The position numbers were made by a program, and so were the translations under genes. A stretch of DNA of 64,000 nucleotides, taken from assembly GCF_002211785.1 (NCBI RefSeq), contig NZ_CP022132.1, positions 186,001 to 250,000 of the forward strand, in the 5' to 3' direction. This document shows positions 9,401 to 18,286 of the stretch, piece after piece; within the stretch, counting starts at the first letter, position 1; every line of letters begins with the position of its first letter. The DNA is from Francisella halioticida (GTDB lineage: Bacteria; Pseudomonadota; Gammaproteobacteria; Francisellales; Francisellaceae). Below the pieces are notes generated by a model. It was not told the DNA's origin, did not search any database, and was given only the letters and a program-made list of their open reading frames with translations.

Positions 9401-10299
9401 AAGAAATAATTATAGCTAGTAGAGATAGTAAGCTAGCATTATGGCAGACAAACTTTGTCAGAGATAGAATAGAAGAAGAATTAAATATTTCTTGTAGAGT
9501 GAGTACAATGAAAACTCAAGGCGATATTATTCTTGATAAACCTCTTAATAAAATTGGCGGTAAAGCTCTTTTCATGAAAGAGCTACAAATTGCAATGCAA
9601 AATAATAAAGCTAACATAGCTGTGTACTCTCTCAAAGATGTTCCCTATGAATTGCCAGAAGGTTTTTGTTTAGCAAGTTTTATGCCAAGAGAAGATCCTC
9701 GAGATGCATTTGTTTCAAATAATTATAATTGTATAGATGAACTACCGCAGGGAGCTGTTGTTGGAACATCTAGTTTACGTCGTAGAGCCCAGTTGCTTAA
9801 TTACAGAAAAGATCTTGTTATAAAGGATCTAAGAGGTAATGTACAAACAAGGTTAACTAAGCTAGATGCAGGAAATTATGATGCTATAATTTTAGCAAGT
9901 GCTGGACTTATTCGCTTGGAACTACAATATAGAATAAGGCAGTTTATACCTATAGAAATATCATTACCAGCAGTAGGTCAAGGCATAGTGGTTATAGAGG
10001 CTTTGGAAAGAGACAGAGAGCTTTGTGAAGTTTTACAGAAGCTTAATTGTATAGAAAGCCACATTGTTGCTAATGCCGAGAGAGCTTTTAATGAAGAGCT
10101 AAAAGGTGGTTGCCATGTTGCTATAGGGGCATATGCTCAAATAATAAATGAACAAATAACCCTTACGGCAATTGTTGCTAGTAGTGATGGAAGTCATATA
10201 TTAAGACATACTATATCCGGAGAGAATCCTTCGGCTTTAGGTAAACAATTAGCTCAAAAAATGATAGAATTGGGCGCATATAAAATATTGGAGAGTTAG
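9397..10299 (+). CDS. hemC: Hydroxymethylbilane synthase (porphobilinogen deaminase)
   Basis: A 300-residue cytosolic enzyme that joins four porphobilinogens into hydroxymethylbilane in heme synthesis. The N-terminal RDSKLALWQT, the substrate-binding GTSSLRRRAQLL and the dipyrromethane cofactor Cys239 in GGCHVAIGAYA are all present. The gene overlaps the hydrolase by four bases and is followed directly by crcB with no gap. hemD is not adjacent. Confidence 0.97.
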   Translation: MKEIIIASRDSKLALWQTNFVRDRIEEELNISCRVSTMKTQGDIILDKPLNKIGGKALFMKELQIAMQNNKANIAVYSLKDVPYELPEGFCLASFMPREDPRDAFVSNNYNCIDELPQGAVVGTSSLRRRAQLLNYRKDLVIKDLRGNVQTRLTKLDAGNYDAIILASAGLIRLELQYRIRQFIPIEISLPAVGQGIVVIEALERDRELCEVLQKLNCIESHIVANAERAFNEELKGGCHVAIGAYAQIINEQITLTAIVASSDGSHILRHTISGENPSALGKQLAQKMIELGAYKILES

Positions 10300-10692
10300 A
10301 TGGAGACTTTATTATTGCTAGTAGGAGTTGGTGGAGGTCTTGGTGCGATGACTAGGTTTGCATTAACTCAGGCAACAGCAAGTATCTCAGAACAGATTCC
10401 TTTAGGAATTTTATTTTGTAATATTATTGGTTCATTAATTATAGGTATCATAGCTGCTTTTTTACTTGAGACAAAACTATTTAATGAAGATGTATCTGTT
10501 TATGTAAGATCTTTTTTTGTTACGGGATTTTTAGGAGGTTTTACAACCTTTTCTAGTTTTAGCCTAGATATTTTAAACTTATTACAAAGAGGAGAGGTTT
10601 TTATAGCTTTAGGATATATTCTTGTAAGTGTGTTGGTGTCTTTATTTGCTGTTGTCCTCGGATACTATTTTGTGATAGGACTTTATAGATGA
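10300..10692 (+). CDS. crcB: Fluoride channel CrcB/Fluc
   Basis: A 130-residue inner-membrane protein with four hydrophobic helices that exports fluoride as a dual-topology dimer. The signatures are GGGLGAMTRF near the start, GILFCNIIGSLIIGI and the central GFLGGFTTFSSFSLD containing the family Phe and Thr/Ser residues. Only one crcB copy is here, so a homodimer is expected. The ATG abuts the hemC stop codon, and the gene ends in an ATGA overlap with the lipoprotein gene. No fluoride riboswitch is visible, since there is no leader space. Confidence 0.92.
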   Translation: METLLLLVGVGGGLGAMTRFALTQATASISEQIPLGILFCNIIGSLIIGIIAAFLLETKLFNEDVSVYVRSFFVTGFLGGFTTFSSFSLDILNLLQRGEVFIALGYILVSVLVSLFAVVLGYYFVIGLYR

Positions 10693-11102
10693 AAAAAATA
10701 ATAATTATCTTAGGTTTAACTCTAATTTTAGCTATATCTGGATGTATTCCTTTTGCTGGAGGGAGCGTAGCAGCTCATGATGGTCTTTTCGGTGTAAATG
10801 GAGACATTAATAGCCTTGAAATGGAGCAAGGAATAACAGTTAAGCAAGTTTATGATGCTATAAAAGAAGCTATTAAAAAACATCCAAAGGAATTTGAAAT
10901 TAAGGGTGATGATTATGGTAGTGAAAAATCAACAGTATGGACTTTTTCAAACAAATATAACCAGCCAGTTACATTTTATGCCCTTAAAAGGGATAATAAT
11001 GTTTATCTTGGTGTATATCTTAGCTCAGATAGAAAGTCTAAAGATGAAAAAATGAAACATATTTATTATCTTGAAGACTTAGTTTTAGATAATTTGCAGT
11101 AA
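10689..11102 (+). CDS. Small predicted lipoprotein of unknown function
   Basis: A 137-residue protein with a signal peptide and lipobox: a hydrophobic run ending LAISGC, so Cys19 or so would be lipidated. The mature part has VKQVYDAIKEAIKKHP and KDNNVYLGVYLSS-like strands, suggesting a small alpha-beta fold resembling DUF3568-type lipoproteins, but I do not recognise it firmly. It is translationally coupled to crcB and is the last gene of the run. Its partner and role are unknown. Confidence 0.75.
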   Translation: MKKIIIILGLTLILAISGCIPFAGGSVAAHDGLFGVNGDINSLEMEQGITVKQVYDAIKEAIKKHPKEFEIKGDDYGSEKSTVWTFSNKYNQPVTFYALKRDNNVYLGVYLSSDRKSKDEKMKHIYYLEDLVLDNLQ

Positions 11103-11256
11103 AATTTTTCTTATAACTATAAATCCTAAATGACTTAGATTAAATAAAAACTAGATAATACGACCTTTCAGCTAGCTATATAAGCTAAAGTTAATAGTAT
11201 GATTTATGATATACTTATATTTTGCAGTAGGGTGATAGTGGTTTAGATAACTCTAT

Positions 11257-11298
11257 TAACATCACTAAGTGAAGTTATATTTTATACCGATGTTATAT
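11257..11298 (+). promoter_or_regulatory. Operator-like palindrome and direct repeat upstream of the molybdoenzyme
   Basis: A 21-base inverted repeat, TAACATCACT-A-AGTGAAGTTA, lies at 11257-11277 with one mismatch between arms. Its right half overlaps a direct repeat (GAAGTTATAT at 11271-11280 and GATGTTATAT at 11289-11298). This sits 65-105 bases before the molybdoenzyme ATG and downstream of a possible -10 (TATACT, 11210-11215). It looks like a transcription-factor site. It is not a good ModE consensus, and the regulator is unknown. Confidence 0.45.
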
Positions 11299-11362
11299 CT
11301 CAAGAGTTTTGCATCTAAAACATTTAGTCACGAGTGTTTTATTAAGTATGAGGTAAGTATCT

Positions 11363-13672
11363 ATGCAAAAATTCTTAGATAATGGGCAAGCTGTTGGCGA
11401 AGGTCATAGGACTAGTTTAAAGCCTTCTCATAAAGATTATAAAGGTGCGACAGGATCCTGGGGAGCAAGTTTTAGTGTAGGTAATACAATACTAAAAGCT
11501 AGAGAGCCAGTAAATGCTGTGAAAGCTATTTTTAAAATGAATCATGGAACGAAAGGTTTTGATTGTCCAGGATGTGCTTGGCCAGATGACCAAACAGGTC
11601 TCAAAATGGATATTTGTGAAAATGGAATTAAACATGCTACATGGGAGATGACAAAAAGTCGCTGTGATCCTAATTTTTTTGAAGAACATACTGTTAGTGA
11701 GCTAAGAGAATGGAGTTGTTATGATCTTGAAAAATCTGGTAGACTCACTCATCCGATGCAATATAATTCTGAGACAGATAGATATGAAAAAATTAGCTGG
11801 GATGAGGCACTTAAGCTAATAGGAAATACTTTACAATCGTTAAATTCTCCTGATGAGGCAAGTTTTTATACCTCTGGAAGATTATCAAATGAGGGAACTT
11901 TTTTATATCAGCTACTTACAAGAGAGTATGGGACAAATAATCAACCAGATTGCTCTAATATGTGTCATGAAGCTAGTGGTAGAGCATTAAAAGCTTCTAT
12001 TGGAACAGGTAAAGGTACAGTTGATCTCCAAGATTGGCATAAAACGGATGCTATATTTTTGATAGGTACAAACTCTGCTACAAATTCTCCTAGGATGTTG
12101 ACCGCATTGACTGAGGCTGTAAAACATAGTGATACAGAAGTCGTGCATATTAATCCTCTTATTGAGGGTGCAGCAAGAAAAGCCATTACACCACATGAAA
12201 TTAAAGATATGATGCTTTTAAGAGCCACTAAGGCTTCAACTTTAGATGTTCAAGTTAGGATTGCCGGAGATCTTGCTTTATTAAGAGGAATGTCAAAGGC
12301 TCTCATAGAAATGTCTGAAACAGACTCAGGAGCCATTGATTATGAGTTTTTAAGAAATCATACTAGTGGATATGAAGAGTATGAGAGAATATGCAGAGCT
12401 ACATCATGGGAGTTTATTATCGAACAGTCTGGGATCGATAAAGATATAATTCTTCAAATGACAAAAATTTATCGTGAGTCTAATGCCTCTATATTTGCTT
12501 GGTGTTTAGGCCTTACTCAGCATGATCAAGGTGTAGATACTATTAGGGAGGTTGTAAATGTACTCTTACTTAGAGGAAATATAGCACGAGAAGGTGCTGG
12601 TCCCTGCCCAATAAGAGGGCATAGTAATGTACAAGGTAACAGAACCTTAGGTATCAATAATCGACCAAGTGAACAATGGTTAAAAAGAATGGATGATGCA
12701 TGTGGTATTGTTTCTCCTCGTAAGCATGGTTATGGAACAGTTGATACTGTTCAAGCTATGATGAAAGGGGATGTTAAAGTATTTTTTGGTCTAGGAGGAA
12801 ATTTTGCTAAAGCAGCACCAGATCCAGAGTATACTGCAAAAGCACTTAATAAATGTGAGCTTACTGTTCAGATAAGTACTAAACTTAATCATAGCCATCT
12901 AATACATGGTAAGAAAGCACTTATACTACCATGTCTTGCTAGGTCTGAGATAGATATGCAAGAAAATGGTGTACAAGGTGTTACAGTAGAAGATTCAATG
13001 TCAATGGTTCATATATCAAAACCAATGAAAAAACCTATAAATGGAGACCTTCTATCTGAAGTTGCTATTATTGCTGAGGTTGCTAAAGCAACATTACCAG
13101 ATACAAAAACACCGTGGGATGAATATGCTGCTGACTACGATGTTATTAGAGATAAAATCTCTGAAGCAATCGAAGGGTTTGAGGATTTTAATAATCGAGT
13201 AAGAGAACCTTTAGGCTTTAGATTAAATCAACCTGCAAGAGAACTTGTATTTTTGACACCAACAGGAAAAGCGGAATTTTCTCATGCAAAGATCAAAAAT
13301 ATTGTGCCTAAAAAGGGTTATTTAATGTTATCTACTATGAGGTCTCATGATCAGTGGAATACCACTGTTTATACAAATAATGATCGTTATAGAGGAATTA
13401 AGAATATTAGAACGGTTATTTTTATGAACGAAGAAGATTTGACAGAAAGAGGATTATCTGAATTTGATCTTGTAGAAATAACGAGTATTGATAAAGATGG
13501 TAAAGAAAGGACTTTAAAAGGGTTTAGTGCCATCAAATACAATATTCCTAGAGGTTCTACAATGGGGTATATGCCTGAGATGACTGCTTTATGCTCTATT
13601 GTGGATTTTAGTCCGCAAAGTGATCAAGCGTTATTCAAAGAGATAACTGTTAGAGTAACCAAACAACAGTAG
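11363..13672 (+). CDS. FdhF/YdeP-family molybdopterin oxidoreductase
   Basis: A 769-residue molybdenum enzyme related to formate dehydrogenase H and to E. coli YdeP. The family start is GTKGFDCPGCAWPD with Cys68 and Cys71; further Cys lie near 85 and 98, so an Fe-S cluster is possible. The active-site region reads NMCHEASGRAL, with Cys rather than selenocysteine. REGAGPCPIRGHSNVQGNRT and the C-terminal dinucleotide-binding domain (about 620-769, with TMRSHDQWNT) bind the pterin cofactor. No Tat signal is visible, so it is cytosolic. fdhD follows after 25 bases, which fits a need for sulfuration. Formate is the default substrate guess, but YdeP-type proteins are poorly characterised. Confidence 0.88.
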   Translation: MQKFLDNGQAVGEGHRTSLKPSHKDYKGATGSWGASFSVGNTILKAREPVNAVKAIFKMNHGTKGFDCPGCAWPDDQTGLKMDICENGIKHATWEMTKSRCDPNFFEEHTVSELREWSCYDLEKSGRLTHPMQYNSETDRYEKISWDEALKLIGNTLQSLNSPDEASFYTSGRLSNEGTFLYQLLTREYGTNNQPDCSNMCHEASGRALKASIGTGKGTVDLQDWHKTDAIFLIGTNSATNSPRMLTALTEAVKHSDTEVVHINPLIEGAARKAITPHEIKDMMLLRATKASTLDVQVRIAGDLALLRGMSKALIEMSETDSGAIDYEFLRNHTSGYEEYERICRATSWEFIIEQSGIDKDIILQMTKIYRESNASIFAWCLGLTQHDQGVDTIREVVNVLLLRGNIAREGAGPCPIRGHSNVQGNRTLGINNRPSEQWLKRMDDACGIVSPRKHGYGTVDTVQAMMKGDVKVFFGLGGNFAKAAPDPEYTAKALNKCELTVQISTKLNHSHLIHGKKALILPCLARSEIDMQENGVQGVTVEDSMSMVHISKPMKKPINGDLLSEVAIIAEVAKATLPDTKTPWDEYAADYDVIRDKISEAIEGFEDFNNRVREPLGFRLNQPARELVFLTPTGKAEFSHAKIKNIVPKKGYLMLSTMRSHDQWNTTVYTNNDRYRGIKNIRTVIFMNEEDLTERGLSEFDLVEITSIDKDGKERTLKGFSAIKYNIPRGSTMGYMPEMTALCSIVDFSPQSDQALFKEITVRVTKQQ

Positions 13673-13697
13673 ATTTTAGATATTTATTCAAACTCTT

Positions 13698-14486
13698 ATG
13701 AAACATAATGATATTACCAATATAAAGTACCATAAAGCATTTATAGATTTTAGAAACTCTTTAGTTACTAGAGAAGAGGTCCTTGCTGTTGAGAGACCTT
13801 TACAGATTGTTATTAATAATATTGAATTTAGTATAACTATGCAGACTCCAGGTACAGAGAGATATCTTATTAGAGGTCTTTTATTTGCTGAAAATATAAC
13901 AAACCTATCTTTTAAATCCTTCAAGAAGAGGGAGACTGAGAATGGAACAATAGTAAAAGTACGTCTAGATATTAATAATAGTGAGCTTATATCAAGAAAA
14001 TTTAATATGAATTCTGCATGTGGGGTATGTGGTAAAGAAAATTTAGATAATCTCTTTAAGTCCATTGTACCAGTTAATAGAAAGTCAGCGTTAAAACTAA
14101 GTGTGGATGTTATTAGTGATCTCTATACAACAATGTATAGTTATCAGAAGGTATTTCAGCTAACTGGAGGTGTGCATGCAGCAGGTGCTGTAAATAAATC
14201 AGGAGAATTAATAGCTGTATTTGAAGATGTCGGTAGACATAATGCCGTTGATAAGGTTATAGGTTTTTTACTTGAGGAAGATATATTAAGTTCAGCAGAA
14301 ATGCTCATAGTTAGTAGTAGGGTTTCTTTTGAAATAGTTCAAAAATGTGCGAATGCTAAAATTCCAATATTAGTAGCTATATCAGCACCATCATCGCTAT
14401 CTGTTGATATGGCAAGAAAGGCAAATATAAAGCTTTTAGCATTTTGTAAGAAAAATAGGATGACATACTATAATGGATATGAATAA
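13698..14486 (+). CDS. fdhD: Formate dehydrogenase accessory sulfurtransferase
   Basis: FdhD passes sulfur from a cysteine desulfurase to the molybdenum cofactor of formate dehydrogenases, which is essential for their activity. The protein is 262 residues, typical for the family. The catalytic loop NSACGVCGKENL supplies Cys108 and Cys111. The conserved GGVHAAGA and FEDVGRHNAVDKVIG motifs follow, then VSSRVSFEIVQK. It is cytosolic. The last 14 bases overlap the MoeB-like gene, suggesting one transcript from the molybdoenzyme onwards. Confidence 0.95.
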   Translation: MKHNDITNIKYHKAFIDFRNSLVTREEVLAVERPLQIVINNIEFSITMQTPGTERYLIRGLLFAENITNLSFKSFKKRETENGTIVKVRLDINNSELISRKFNMNSACGVCGKENLDNLFKSIVPVNRKSALKLSVDVISDLYTTMYSYQKVFQLTGGVHAAGAVNKSGELIAVFEDVGRHNAVDKVIGFLLEEDILSSAEMLIVSSRVSFEIVQKCANAKIPILVAISAPSSLSVDMARKANIKLLAFCKKNRMTYYNGYE

Positions 14487-15183
14487 GTATAGTAGACAAA
14501 TGTGTTTACCTAAGTTTGATAAAGATACTCAGCAAAGGCTTTTAAGTTCAAAAGTAGCTATTGTAGGTGTTGGAGGAGTAGGTTCACCATTATCTTTATA
14601 CTTGGCATCTGCAGGTGTTGGCAATATTGTATTAATAGATAATGATATTGTTGAACTGCATAATTTACAAAGACAAGTTTTATATAGAGAAAGTGAAGTA
14701 GGACAACTAAAGAGTAAACTTGCGGCTAAGAAGTTATATTCTATAAATAGTGATATAAAGACTACAGTATATTCTGAGCGACTTACTGCTGATAATGCTA
14801 AAAATATGCTTGAGGACTGTGATCTAATTATAGATGGTACAGATAATTTCGCTTCTAGATATATTATTAGTGATACTTGTATAGAGTTAAAAAAACCTTA
14901 TATACAAATAACAGTTGATAGATTTTATGGAGAATGCTCTCTTTATAATCATAAATCAAATATCAACTATAGAGATATCCATAAAATAATTCCTGAAAAA
15001 TCTGATGTGGTATCTCCAAAATTAAGAGGAGTTTTAGGGCCTTTAGTAGGAACAGTTGCTACTATAGGAGCAACTCAAGTATTGAAACTTCTTGGTGGTT
15101 TTGTTGATCCATATATTGGTAAAATTATCTATGATGCACTAGAGTTTAAAATCATTAAAATTCCCTTTGTAAAAAAATTATAA
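14473..15183 (+). CDS. moeB: MoeB/ThiF-like adenylyltransferase lacking zinc cysteines
   Basis: A 236-residue E1-like enzyme expected to adenylate the C-terminal Gly of MoaD (21082-21345). It opens YSRQMCLPKFD, has the nucleotide loop GVGGVGSPLS (residues about 31-40), the family Arg in LQRQVLYRESEVG, and the catalytic-type Asp in DGTDNFASRY. Canonical MoeB has two CxxC pairs that bind zinc. Here the first position reads RFYGECSLYNHKS and no CxxC occurs anywhere, so the zinc site is gone. Some ThiF/MoeB homologues also lack it. The gene overlaps the end of the convergent modC by six bases. Confidence 0.82.
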   Translation: MDMNKYSRQMCLPKFDKDTQQRLLSSKVAIVGVGGVGSPLSLYLASAGVGNIVLIDNDIVELHNLQRQVLYRESEVGQLKSKLAAKKLYSINSDIKTTVYSERLTADNAKNMLEDCDLIIDGTDNFASRYIISDTCIELKKPYIQITVDRFYGECSLYNHKSNINYRDIHKIIPEKSDVVSPKLRGVLGPLVGTVATIGATQVLKLLGGFVDPYIGKIIYDALEFKIIKIPFVKKL

Positions 15184-15855
15184 GTTAATGCTTTTATAGT
15201 ATTCTTTTATAAATCCTTTAGATTTGTAAGTTTTTCTAATATTTCCATTATCAATAATAACAACCTTATCAGTGAATGTAGATATTTCTAAAAAGTCGTG
15301 GGTACTTAGTAGAGTTATTATCTGACTTCTTTTTAGGTAGTCTTTTAGCTTTTTCATTAGCTTTATCTTAGATTCAAAGTCTATGCCAGAAAAAGATTCA
15401 TCAAGTATAAGAACCTCAGGTTTAGTAGATAGAGTTTGAGCAATAGCAACTTTCTGTAACTGACCACCAGATAGTTGTGATGGATAAGATTTTAATAAAT
15501 CTGATATTTCAAACAAATTAATTAATTCTTCCATAGAGTTAATGCTGTTTGAAACTTTATTATATTGTAAGTTTTTTTCTACTGTCATATGGGGAAATAA
15601 TAATGCTTTTTGAGCTACATACCCTAAAGATCTTTTTATTAATGGCAGAAAATAATCTTGGTCTTGCCAAATTTTATTATTTACATTAATCCCAGAATTC
15701 TTTGCTATTTCAACACCTGCTATTCTTTTTAATATACTACTTTTCCCTGATCCTGATGCACCAAAGAATGTAACTACTTCGGAGTCATATATGTCAAGTT
15801 GTATATCAATAGAAAAATTCTTTGAGATATTGTCAGAGATATTAAAAGTAAGCAT
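15178..15855 (-). CDS. modC: Molybdate ABC transporter ATP-binding protein, short form
   Basis: The ATPase of the molybdate importer, on the inner face of the membrane. Walker A is GASGSGKSS (about residues 33-41), the signature is LSGGQLQKVAIAQTL, Walker B is VLILDESFSGID and the switch His is in LSTHDFLE. At 225 residues it lacks the C-terminal MOP/TOBE domain that E. coli ModC (352) uses to bind molybdate, so feedback inhibition through that domain is not expected. It overlaps modB by 14 bases and is the last gene of moaA-modABC. Confidence 0.9.
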   Translation of the reverse strand: MLTFNISDNISKNFSIDIQLDIYDSEVVTFFGASGSGKSSILKRIAGVEIAKNSGINVNNKIWQDQDYFLPLIKRSLGYVAQKALLFPHMTVEKNLQYNKVSNSINSMEELINLFEISDLLKSYPSQLSGGQLQKVAIAQTLSTKPEVLILDESFSGIDFESKIKLMKKLKDYLKRSQIITLLSTHDFLEISTFTDKVVIIDNGNIRKTYKSKGFIKEYYKSINL

Positions 15856-16510
15856 TGGTCTTTTTATTATTTAATAGTTGAACAATAAGTAATATAGTAA
15901 ATGAGAATATTAAAAGTATTATAGACATATGATTTGCTTGATGGTAATTAAGTTGTTCAACCTGTTCAAATATAGCAATAGATAATACTTTAGTTTCATT
16001 TGGTATACTACCTCCGACCATTAGAACGACTCCAAATTCACCTACAGTGTGGGCAAAAACTAGAACTCCAGAAGAGATTATTCCTCTTATGGATAGAGGT
16101 AAGATTATTGTATAAAACCTTCTGAAAACATTAGCTCCGAGTAGTTCAGCATTTACTAATAATTCTCTGGGAATACTCTCAAAACTATTTAATATAGGTC
16201 CTATTGAAAAGGGTAAAGAGTATACTAAAGACGCTATCAAAATTCCACTGAAACTAAAGTTAAGAGATCCTCCTGTTAAGGAGTACCATAGTGATCCTAA
16301 ATACCCATTTTGATTGAATAAAACTAAAAAGTAGAACCCTAGAATAGTAGGAGGTAGAACTAAAGGTATATTTACTAGTATAGATATTAAGTTTCTGAAA
16401 ATGGTTTTTTTTCTTGAAAGCCAATATGCTAATAATGCTCCTATAAATAATAAGATTATAGTAGTTAACAGTGAAAGCTTAAAAGTTATATATAAAGCAG
16501 CCCAATCCAT
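15842..16510 (-). CDS. modB: Molybdate ABC transporter permease
   Basis: The membrane channel of the molybdate importer: 222 residues with about five hydrophobic helices. The EAA loop that contacts ModC reads ELLVNAELLGANVFRRF and continues ILPLSIRGI. VLVFAHTVGEFGVVLMVGG is the typical ModB segment. It lies seven bases after modA and overlaps modC. The length is usual for the family. Confidence 0.93.
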   Translation of the reverse strand: MDWAALYITFKLSLLTTIILLFIGALLAYWLSRKKTIFRNLISILVNIPLVLPPTILGFYFLVLFNQNGYLGSLWYSLTGGSLNFSFSGILIASLVYSLPFSIGPILNSFESIPRELLVNAELLGANVFRRFYTIILPLSIRGIISSGVLVFAHTVGEFGVVLMVGGSIPNETKVLSIAIFEQVEQLNYHQANHMSIILLIFSFTILLIVQLLNNKKTNAYF

Positions 16511-16517
16511 TTTTCAC

Positions 16518-17294
16518 CTATTTGGGTATAGAATATCCCATACTCTTTATTATTTGCTTAGATTTTTTAGAATGTAATAGGTATTCTAAGAAACTATTTA
16601 TTTGCGCTTGTTTTTTACTATCTTTAGAAATAACTGTACCATACTGAGCAATATATTTAGCCTTTGAGTTTAAATTATATATTCTGTAGTTCTTATTCCA
16701 TTGATCTTTGTTTGCTTTCTTATAGAATTTTGCTTGTGAGTCTGCTATAAAAGCAATTGGAGCGTTATTTGTTATGAAATAACTAAAAGCCTGTCCAATA
16801 TTTTCACCATAAATTATCCTGTGGTTTGATATTAAGTTATTCCACAGCTTTTTCTCTATAAGAAAAGACTTCGCATGACTTCCATATGGAGCTAAGTTAG
16901 GATTTGCAATACTAATTTTAAGATTAGAATCTTCTACTTCATTTAAAAGCGCAGTAAGGTTGTCTTGTTCTTTTACTTTATTTTTATTTACTGTAAGAAT
17001 TAGCTCGCCATAAGCATAGATAAATATTTTATTACTAACAGCAGCAGCATACTTTTTATCAGCAGATAAGAAAATATCTATAGGTATGCCATTTTTAATT
17101 TGGTTTGCTAGTTTACTAGAAGATCCTTGAATAATTTCTATATCAACATTTTTATGCGTTGTATTATATTGTTTTGCTACTTGCTGCAGAGTAGTTATAA
17201 AATTACTAGCACAAGCTACAGTAATAGTTGTTGCACTAGCATTTGTAAATATAAATGCTATACCAAATATGAACAATAAAATTTTCTTAAACAT
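16518..17294 (-). CDS. modA: Periplasmic molybdate-binding protein
   Basis: The solute-binding protein that captures molybdate (or tungstate) and delivers it to ModBC. A Sec signal peptide covers residues 1-21, ending ...TNASATTITVACASN. The ligand loop QGSSSKLANQIKNG and LSADKKYA follow, as in ModA proteins. The protein is 258 residues, which is usual. It starts eight bases after moaA, so uptake and the first pterin step are co-transcribed. No ModE regulator gene is present in the window. Confidence 0.92.
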   Translation of the reverse strand: MFKKILLFIFGIAFIFTNASATTITVACASNFITTLQQVAKQYNTTHKNVDIEIIQGSSSKLANQIKNGIPIDIFLSADKKYAAAVSNKIFIYAYGELILTVNKNKVKEQDNLTALLNEVEDSNLKISIANPNLAPYGSHAKSFLIEKKLWNNLISNHRIIYGENIGQAFSYFITNNAPIAFIADSQAKFYKKANKDQWNKNYRIYNLNSKAKYIAQYGTVISKDSKKQAQINSFLEYLLHSKKSKQIIKSMGYSIPK

Positions 17295-17302
17295 ATTTAT
17301 AA

Positions 17303-18286
17303 TTATCCTCCTAATGTCGAAAAATGCTTATCGTCACCAATAATTCCTTCTGTGAGATAGTGGGACTCTTTCTTTAAAGAGTAGGTATTTTTGATTATTT
17401 TTAACAGCTCTTTGAGTTGTTTTTCATGTTGTAAATATTCTCTTAATGAAACATTCGCCTTATCAAAAAGGCATGTGTACAATTCTCCTTTTGAGTTTAC
17501 CCTTACTCTATTGCAGTTAACACAAAAAATATTAGAGTATGGTGATATGATTCCTATTTTACCTACATAGTCTTTATGCATATATTCAATTGCAGGACCA
17601 GAGGATGACTCTCTTGCACAGCTAGTCCATCCTTCTTCTCTTAATTTATCTCGAATATAACTTGTTGTTATAAAACTTTTTTTATGTAATTTTAGATTAT
17701 CCTGAGTTTCCATAAGCTCTATAAATCTAACAGTTATTTTTTTATCCTTTACATAGTCAAAAAAAGATTTAATATCTTCTTTAGAATCATTGTAGCCTTT
17801 TAATAGAACAGCATTAATTTTTACTTTATCAAAATCAATTTCTAAAGCTTTTTCAATTCCTTTCATGATAGTTGAGAAATTGTTCATTTGGGTTATGTCT
17901 CTAAACTTATTTGCAAATAGACTATCAAGACTTATCGTAATATTATTTAATCCAGATTCATAATATTTAGATACATTCTTAACAAGGCTATAGCCATTTG
18001 TAGTTAGAGATATTGTTTTAATACCTTCTTGTGATGATATGAAATTAAGTATATCTAAAAAATCATTTCTAAGAGTAGGCTCTCCACCAGTTAACCTGAC
18101 TTTTTGCACTTGAAGCACATTCATTGCTCTTAAAAGGTTTTTAATCTCTGTTAAGTTTAGAAAATCATCTTTCTTTCCTTTTCCCTGATAACCATTAGGC
18201 AAGCAATATTGACAACGAAAATTACATACATCTGTTAGAGATAATCTTAAATATGTAAATTTTCTACCAAATGAATCAGTTAACAT
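17303..18286 (-). CDS. moaA: GTP 3',8-cyclase (radical SAM)
   Basis: MoaA turns GTP into the cyclic precursor used by MoaC, the first step of molybdenum cofactor synthesis. The protein has 327 residues. The radical-SAM cluster Cys are 21, 25 and 28 in CNFRCQYC. The C-terminal cluster is in FCVNCNRVRVNSKGELYTCLF-type sequence near 255-275, and the required C-terminal Gly-Gly is present (STLGG). TGGEPTLRNDF is the SAM-binding region. A ribosome site AAGGAC precedes the ATG. It heads the moaA-modA-modB-modC run. Confidence 0.96.
   Translation of the reverse strand: MLTDSFGRKFTYLRLSLTDVCNFRCQYCLPNGYQGKGKKDDFLNLTEIKNLLRAMNVLQVQKVRLTGGEPTLRNDFLDILNFISSQEGIKTISLTTNGYSLVKNVSKYYESGLNNITISLDSLFANKFRDITQMNNFSTIMKGIEKALEIDFDKVKINAVLLKGYNDSKEDIKSFFDYVKDKKITVRFIELMETQDNLKLHKKSFITTSYIRDKLREEGWTSCARESSSGPAIEYMHKDYVGKIGIISPYSNIFCVNCNRVRVNSKGELYTCLFDKANVSLREYLQHEKQLKELLKIIKNTYSLKKESHYLTEGIIGDDKHFSTLGG

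Noticed and set aside
13688-14065. A 125-codon antisense frame within fdhD
   Set aside because: Shadow of a well-supported gene; stops and composition follow the sense codons.
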